Positions 58,723-64,000 of a stretch of DNA of 64,000 nucleotides are shown here, piece after piece. The notes beneath the pieces are model-generated. The model ran no database searches, was not told the DNA's origin, and worked only from the letters and a program-made list of their open reading frames with translations. The translations under genes were made by a program, and so were the position numbers. Source of the stretch: Euclidia mi. Taxonomy: Eukaryota > Arthropoda > Insecta > Lepidoptera > Erebidae. Where the stretch lies: NCBI GenBank assembly GCA_944739405.2, contig OX123190.2, forward strand, positions 63,321,805 to 63,385,804, read 5' to 3'. How positions within the stretch are numbered: position 1 is the stretch's first letter; the number at the start of each line of letters is the position of its first letter.

Positions 58723-58930
58723 CGTTTCCGAGGGAGGTCATTCAGTCGCGGAGAATCTTAACATCGCGGTTCAGAAAGTGACGTCCCGCGTACAGTGGCA
58801 CCTACTGAAGGACTGTTGAACTACTTACGCGAGTCGCGGTCGTTTTCATTGTACATTGTATTGTACGATAATAAAGGAGAAACCACAGAGTACCTTTGTA
58901 TAGGGGAAACCAGACGCGGTTCCCCATAGC
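58723..58930 (-). promoter_or_regulatory. U2-promoter-like block, copy B
   Basis: It has the same proximal block as copy A, including GGAGAATCTTAAC spelled exactly as in the U2 gene (copy A has one change there). Confidence 0.72.
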
Positions 58931-59090
58931 AAAATCCGCGCTAACTACACTGGCACTTTTAGGCAGCATCGACCTTAAGATTAAGTATTTGTAATATTGT
59001 AAAACTTATAAAAATCGAATCATTTCAATTGAAATGCTAATATTCTACCAAATACATACATATTTAATTTTTATAGTATTGTTTTTCTAT

Positions 59091-60707
59091 ACGAGGGTCA
59101 AACTGAAAGTTCTTAGAACTGGCCACTTATAAACAATATAATAAAAAAAATATTCTAAAATTTGAAAATAGAACTCTTTGCCAATATTACTGAGTATATA
59201 CACGCTGATTTTTAATTGGTTTTGGAGCGAAAGCCATCTTATTACTTATCGTTAATAGAACCTAACCAGCTAATAATATTTGAAATATAAGCTAAAAAAA
59301 TCTTGAGAAATTAATTAATTTAATAGTACGAGAACACGAAGTATCAGTTCGCCGCACACTGGCGAACTACGAGCGATCGTGTCACACACACACACTGGCA
59401 TTAGTCAATAGTCATTGAACCGTTATTCCCGGCCTCCCGCTCCCCACCATGCGCGCGCGCCACCCTCCGCTGCAGGGCACCAGCGGGAGGCGGGGGCGCG
59501 GCGGGGTGCGGCCGTGCGGTGCGGGCGCAAGTTGACCTTCAGTCTTAAGAAATTAGGTCAATGGGACAGTCGTATATCACGCTCCCGTCACTCTGTGTCC
59601 GTGTTACGTAATAAAACTACAATCGTGCATCCTTACAATACTGATGTGTTCGCTAGTGGATTGATAGGCCGCAACCTGACGTGACTCCATAGGGTTTTAT
59701 TAGTTGATCGAGGTTATAAGATTTGTGTACAAAGAAGAAACGGAGTCGCGAGAACGCGAGAAACATGTGTGTGCAAATGTGTAAATTGATTGTGATATAA
59801 GCAGAAGACTGTAAAGGTAAGTGATATGTTTACTGCTTGTCGTAAATACCTACGTTGATAAGTAACATGTTTAAAACACGCCAGAAATAAGTAAATACCT
59901 AAATTCGGCTTTTACTAGTTATTGAAAATGACTATGTACCAACGATTAATACGTAAATAATAATAAGTTCTTCTTTTCGTCTACTAGTTTATTATGATTG
60001 CGTGAACCCACAGCTTATTTCTGTGACTTACGAAGGAATAGGTAGGTACAGCTATTTAGTTACATGTGTTTATTATTTTAATCATTATTATGTGCTTAAA
60101 ATTATTGAAGTTGTCATCGTAATTGATTTGTGTTTCGTAAGTACGTAAATTAGGTATCACTATCCATCCGTACATCTTATGCCGGGGCCTCACTAGCGGC
60201 TAACGTCAATGTCTGCTAGCGCGATAATTATTGCGATAATTTTTAACGCGCTAAAGTAGGTGGCTACACTTGAAACGTCAACGTGAATGCCCATCATTGG
60301 AGATAAAAACGCCAAACGCCAATGTTAATGCCGTTGTCAAATTATTACACGGTTAACGTACATTACCGCAATAATTAATGGCATTTCTCGTTAGTATGGC
60401 TCTAGCAGAAGTGCTTTGCTGCCTCATACGTGTTTTATGTGTAGTTACCTACTGTTACACGCGTTGTACTGTACCTAAAACAGGTGTTGACCTCGCCGCG
60501 CGACGTCAACAGCTGTTTTAGGTACCTACAGCGCGCCGACGAGTCGATCGACGATCGAGTCGCACGTTACTACTTATTTCCTAGAGTTATTAACTTTTAT
60601 AACTTTTTTATTTTACGTGGTAGGTAAATTTTGATTTTGAATATGAATAGCAGATATTTTTTCCAACGTGAGGTTTTTTTTTCCTAAACCAATAAAAAAT
60701 CAGCGTG
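59091..60707. other. Segment between two direct copies of repeat R
   Basis: It starts with CGAGGGTCAAACTGAAAGTTC, resembling a mariner end. It also contains an inverted pair (ACACGCTGATTTTTAATTGG at about 59200 and its inverse at about 60690), a GC-rich block (59430-59540) and a strong donor AAAG|GTAAGTGA at about 59817. A Harbinger-like GGGGCCTCACTAGCGG block lies near 60183, and a hairpin of CTAAAACAG-GTGTTGAC arms near 60473-60525. The region 59340-59817 could be a promoter plus non-coding first exon. Confidence 0.35.
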
Positions 60708-61228
60708 TATTTGATGGCTATAGGTATGTAGATAGCAGTTCCTAAAATTAACGAGAGATGGCATTGCACTCCCTTAGCCACTGACGTATCTATTCTCAAT
60801 GAGAATAGATACGTCAGTGGCTAAGGGAGTATATGAGAATTTCTCATATATAATAATGTAGTCTGTGACTGTGTATATATAGCGGAAACACGGACGGGAC
60901 GGGGCACGCGTGGGGCGGGACGTGCTAGACATCGTTGGCGACGATATTTTTCCCGCCCCGTCAGTGCCACGTTCCCGTCCCGTCCGTGTCTCCGTGACAT
61001 ATTATGCGCTTCCATATACATTTCGTATGAGACGATATTTCTAAAATATCCCGTGCCGTCCCGTTCCGTCCCGTCCGTGAAAAATCCCGTTACGTATGCA
61101 GCAGCCTTTAGACCAATGTGCGGCGGGCGGGCGAAAGAATCTCATCATGTTCACACCACTGCACACAGAAGTCACAGAACACAAAACAAATACAGTTTAC
61201 AGAGATTCACCCTAATACACAGATCATT

Positions 61229-61301
61229 AGTCAATACATGTAAAGAAGTATTGACATTCAAAAATTTAATAATATGTTCAACCGTTCAACGGTTCCTTCA
61301 A
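61229..61301 (-). ncRNA. Candidate snRNA-like RNA, copy C
   Basis: It has a perfect AACCGT/ACGGTT hairpin (61294-61280), Sm-like AAATTTTTGA (61267-61258) and a perfect 8-bp terminal stem (61255-61230). The 5' leader differs from A and B, while the structured parts are kept. Confidence 0.38.
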
Positions 61302-61311
61302 TTCTAATTTA

Positions 61312-61518
61312 CGTTTCCGAGGGAGGTCATTCAGTCGCGGAGAATCTTAACATCGCGGTTCAGAAAGTGACGTCCCGCGTACAGTGGCACCTACTGGAGG
61401 ACTGTTGAACTACTTACGCGAGTCGCGGTCGTTTTCATTGCACATTGTATTGTACGATAATAAAGGGGAAACCACAGAGTACCTTTGTATAGGGGAAACC
61501 AGACGCGGTTCCCCATAG
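61312..61518 (-). promoter_or_regulatory. U2-promoter-like block, copy C
   Basis: The same ~100-bp proximal block and distal inverted repeat as copies A and B. Confidence 0.72.
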
Positions 61519-61764
61519 CAAAATCCGCGCGAACTACACTGGCACTTTTAGGCAGCATCGACCTTAAGATTAAGTATTTGTCATATTGTAAAACTTATAA
61601 AAATCGAATCATTTCAATTGAAATGCTAATATTCTACCAAATACATACATATATAATTTTTATAGTATTGTTTTTCTATATGTCACTGACATCGTGCGAG
61701 CAATTATGCAAAAAGCCACAAATAGGTAGGGTACGTTACGGTTCTCGACAGTTCAATTAGTAAT

Positions 61765-62112
61765 GCATAGATGGCGCTGCATGTGCGTCAGAATGGCTGG
61801 TCGTCTGTGGCTTTGGAATATGACAGTTGATTTGAAAATTGCTATATAATTGCTTATATTTGCTACATATAATAAATAATTGCTACATGGGATATACATT
61901 TAGAAATAAAATATTTTTTTTGACCAGCCATCCTGACGTTTGGTTGGCTGGTCACCTCCTAGTTAAGCATGCAGAGTTTCCCGAAATGTATTGCGTCAAT
62001 AATTGCTACATATTTACTTCATTTATCTAATTTAGTTGTAACTTCAGTCATATGTTAAATCAAGGATATAGGAATTATTTAAATTATCCCAATGAAAAAT
62101 GCCTGATAAAAT
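61765..62112. mobile_element. Second copy of the 51570 MITE, core inverted
   Basis: The left arm (ATGGCGCTGCATGTGCGTCA…) matches 51570-51708. The following core matches 51870-52070 in reverse complement, and the SINE fragment then follows, also reversed (62135-62280). Confidence 0.75.
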
Positions 62113-62134
62113 AACATTAAGTAAACATAAACAT

Positions 62135-62400
62135 TAACATAACTTCACGCCTGTTATTCCCGAGGGGGTAGGCAGAGGTGTATTACACACCCACACTTCG
62201 CCAGTTATGTTTCGGTCCCAATGTAACAGGGGGCGGGCCTATTGCCATCTACCGGGCACATGAATTAGCTAGCGATAATTAATTTATAAAGCACACATAA
62301 CTTCGAAAAGTCATAGGTGTGTGCCCGGGGTAACTGGGGATCGAACCCGAGACCATCGTCTTGGCAGTCCGTTACATACATCACTGGGCTATCGCCGCTG
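62135..62400 (-). mobile_element. tRNA-derived SINE, family S1
   Basis: The right end on the minus strand has a tRNA-like head with CTCGGGTTCGATCCCC, and the body has 'gcaataggcccgccccc'. The body part is shared with the fragment in the 51570 MITE. Confidence 0.75.
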
Positions 62401-62479
62401 GTTTTCCTGATAAAATAATAAAGGCAAATACTTAGTTATGTAGGTGTTGGTTTAATATCGTCTAGGCTCTGGTAACCGT

Positions 62480-63072
62480 CCGCCCCGTGGGATCTCCACC
62501 TTGTCGTAGTGGGTGGGCTCAGTAACCGTGGGTTTGAGGTACACCCACGGTGAAGCTAAGCGGGATCCCGGGAGGGGACGCTCCACGTGGGCTTGTGAGG
62601 CCTGCGTAGGATGCGTCCAAAGTGCGGGTGCGGGGGACAGTTCTGTCTGTCCCTGATCCCTCGCAGTCAGGTGAGGTCGCGGTAGGATAGACGTGTCGGT
62701 GTTGCATTGCCGCGCGCTCTATCTCCAATGGGGGCGCACCATTGTTGCGTCGCGGTGGGGCCGCAGAGGAAGAGGAGATGCGGTGTTGCGTTGCCGTCCT
62801 CCCTATCCTCTGCGGCCGCTGGGTGTTTTGGCGGCGGAGCCCAACACCTTCATCCGCCGCCAAGGGGGTTTGTTCGGGGCCCGCCTGACCATGGCGGGCC
62901 AATACCCGTCGGGGGTTGCGACGAATGCTTCGGCGATACCCGACTCTCCGAAATACGGGTACATGAGAAAGTCGAGGTGGTTTTTAGTGCTAACACCACA
63001 TATTCCGGCTCTCATTTCCCCAAGAGTCGGAGATCCGAAGGGATTTTCCACCTCGTAAAACAAAAAATGAAA
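62480..63072 (+). mobile_element. GC-rich non-LTR retroelement 3' fragment, copy 2
   Basis: It is flanked by a 16-bp target duplication with one mismatch (62464-62479, 63073-63088) and ends in an A-rich tail (AAAACAAAAAATGAAA). It is homologous to 7696-8202. The extra 3' segment (62960-63050) is absent from copy 1. Confidence 0.78.
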
Positions 63073-63091
63073 AGGCTCTGGCAACCGTGTA

Positions 63092-63235
63092 AGTAAAGGC
63101 TGCTACACAGAGTGCCGGCGGCCAAGCCGCGTGCGCCCGGCGGCACACAAAGTCGCCGGCCTGGCCGCACGAATGAGCCGCCGGCATAGCCGCCCGGGTA
63201 GGCCGCCGGCCGGCCGCGGGTTGCAACTTGCTACT
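63092..63235. repeat. GC-rich imperfect repeat (GCCGGC-type)
   Basis: An isolated GC island in AT-rich surroundings made of repeated GCCGCCGGC / GGCCGCAC motifs. The left edge AAAGGCTGCTACACAGAG resembles the ends of DNA MITEs. No gene is called. Confidence 0.45.
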
Positions 63236-63534
63236 TGTGTATGGTCGTTCTATTAGGATTGTCAACCATACTTTATAATAACCTATCCTACTTTATTTTT
63301 GGCAATTATACTTTATACTTTTGTATACAAATGAAGTATATGAAAATACTTTATTTCCAACCCTTACTGTGACGTGTAAAACAAAACAATAATTATGAGT
63401 ACTTATCTATATAACGTTACACATAAGTTAAATGGATGATGGAAACTATTTGTATAGTCTCAAAGAGATCTAAAAGAAATTCACCATTAATGGTTAAGAA
63501 TTTTTACAGAAAAAGGCAACTGGCAATGGTATAG

Positions 63535-63775
63535 ACTCACGCCTGTATCCCCGAAGGTGTAGGCAGAGGTGTAACATTACACCCACATGTCACCATGAAT
63601 TTTTAGGTCCCACGTAATAGGCGGCGAGCCTATTGCCGTTACCGGGCACATCACTAGACTCCGTGCTGCTACTGAGAATTCGGAAAAACCCAGTAACACT
63701 TTTACCCAACCTGGGGATATAATCCGGGACCTCCGATCAGCAGTCGCATACGCTATCCACTGGACCACGGAGGTA
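63535..63775 (-). mobile_element. tRNA-derived SINE, family S1
   Basis: On the minus strand: 'ccgtggtccagtggatagcg', a B-box relic, then 'cggtaacggcaataggctcgcc' and 'cacctctgccta'. The head is at the right. Confidence 0.85.
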
Positions 63776-63952
63776 ATTTATACTTAAAATCATATCTCCG
63801 TCTCCGTCCCCGCCACTTCAGAAGTTCAGAATTAAAGAGTTCAGTGATGAATCAAAAGTGACGAGAACAAAGAAATAGAACGTCAATAATAAACGTATAA
63901 TTAAAAACTAATTGTTTATTTTTTAATTTTAAGTGTCAAACAAGCTATGAAA

Positions 63953-64000
63953 CATTTCATCATCATCAGCCTTGAACAGTCCACTGCTGGACTAGGCCTC
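63953..64000 (-). mobile_element. LINE 3'-end fragment, cut by the window edge
   Basis: CATCATCATCAGCC…CAGTCCACTGCTGGACTAGGCC is the inverse of the 3' end seen at about 2268-2316. Confidence 0.7.

Larger units (their letters stand above)
52648..59090. repeat. Tandem segmental duplication, unit 2
   Basis: It is collinear with 43778-50280 with only scattered substitutions and small indels, so the duplication is recent. It breaks off at 59090 at the end of repeat R copy B. Confidence 0.88.
58136..59090. repeat. Repeat R, copy B
   Basis: It has the same order of parts as copy A. The palindrome (58199-58259) has one arm change (GGCTAAGGAAG), and the GC-rich part is shortened. The right end TTTTTCTATA is followed by unrelated sequence. 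Confidence 0.85.
60708..61684. repeat. Repeat R, copy C
   Basis: It starts TATTTGATGGC like A and B and continues past TTTTTCTATA into TGTCACTGACATCG, which is the uninterrupted target of the hAT element in copy A. Confidence 0.85.

Noticed and set aside
59415..59684. 89-codon plus-strand frame in the GC island
   Set aside because: The Pro/Ala/Arg composition follows from the GC content; the region is better explained as a promoter or untranslated exon.
1..64000. CRISPR arrays, prophage or bacterial operons
   Set aside because: Spliced eukaryotic genes, SINEs and snRNA show nuclear animal DNA; the tandem repeats lack spacer architecture.

Overview
The window is eukaryotic nuclear DNA, almost certainly from a moth (Lepidoptera), and most likely macroheteroceran. 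Reasons: AT-rich sequence with GT-AG introns; a spliced insect-type 4-hydroxyphenylpyruvate dioxygenase (HPPD) gene; a U2 snRNA closest to the insect form; several tRNA-derived SINE families and LINE 3' ends of types I associate with Lepidoptera; and a very high density of hAT, Tc1/mariner-, Harbinger- and P-like DNA transposons. The order is inferred from recognition, not from a search.

Layout. 1-7.6 kb: the last eight exons of HPPD on the + strand (1422-6218). The first exon or exons lie upstream of the window. A complete U2 snRNA gene (4067-4253) sits in sense orientation in one intron, and SINE, LINE-end and hAT insertions sit in others. A separate minus-strand coding exon of unknown identity lies at 1175-1319. 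7.6-16.8 kb: transposon territory. It holds a long-TIR element carrying transposase remnants (7589-10457) with a GC-rich retroelement nested in it, a TIR-bounded element with a THAP-type exon and a 76-bp tandem array, a Harbinger-like nuclease relic, a truncated MADF exon, and a hAT element with exact 8-bp target duplications. 16.9-22.0 kb: a near-complete RNase H-bearing non-LTR retrotransposon on the minus strand with its target-site duplication. 22-34 kb: MITEs, SINEs, a 5S-like repeat and weak exon candidates. 34.0-39.6 kb: a second non-LTR retrotransposon on the + strand, also with a target-site duplication.

39.7-59 kb: a THAP/P-element-transposase-like (THAP9-type) gene, spliced with phase-1 introns and now a pseudogene. 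Most of it lies in an ~8.9-kb tandem duplication (43778-52647 and 52648 onward). Lesions shared by both copies predate the duplication; others are private to one copy. The THAP first exon is interrupted by a TA-flanked transposon that itself contains a hAT element and a foldback element.

49-64 kb: a ~0.96-kb repeat ('R') occurs three times (A 49306, B 58136, C 60708). Each copy carries a 63-bp near-perfect palindrome and, on the minus strand, a block homologous to the promoter of the U2 gene at 4067. Downstream of that block, where the U2 body would begin, each copy has a short segment with a hairpin, an Sm-site-like AAATTTTTGA and a terminal stem-loop. That is an snRNA-like architecture, and I consider it the most interesting signal in the window.

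Host genes present are HPPD (tyrosine catabolism) and U2 (splicing). Almost everything else is mobile or derived from mobile DNA.
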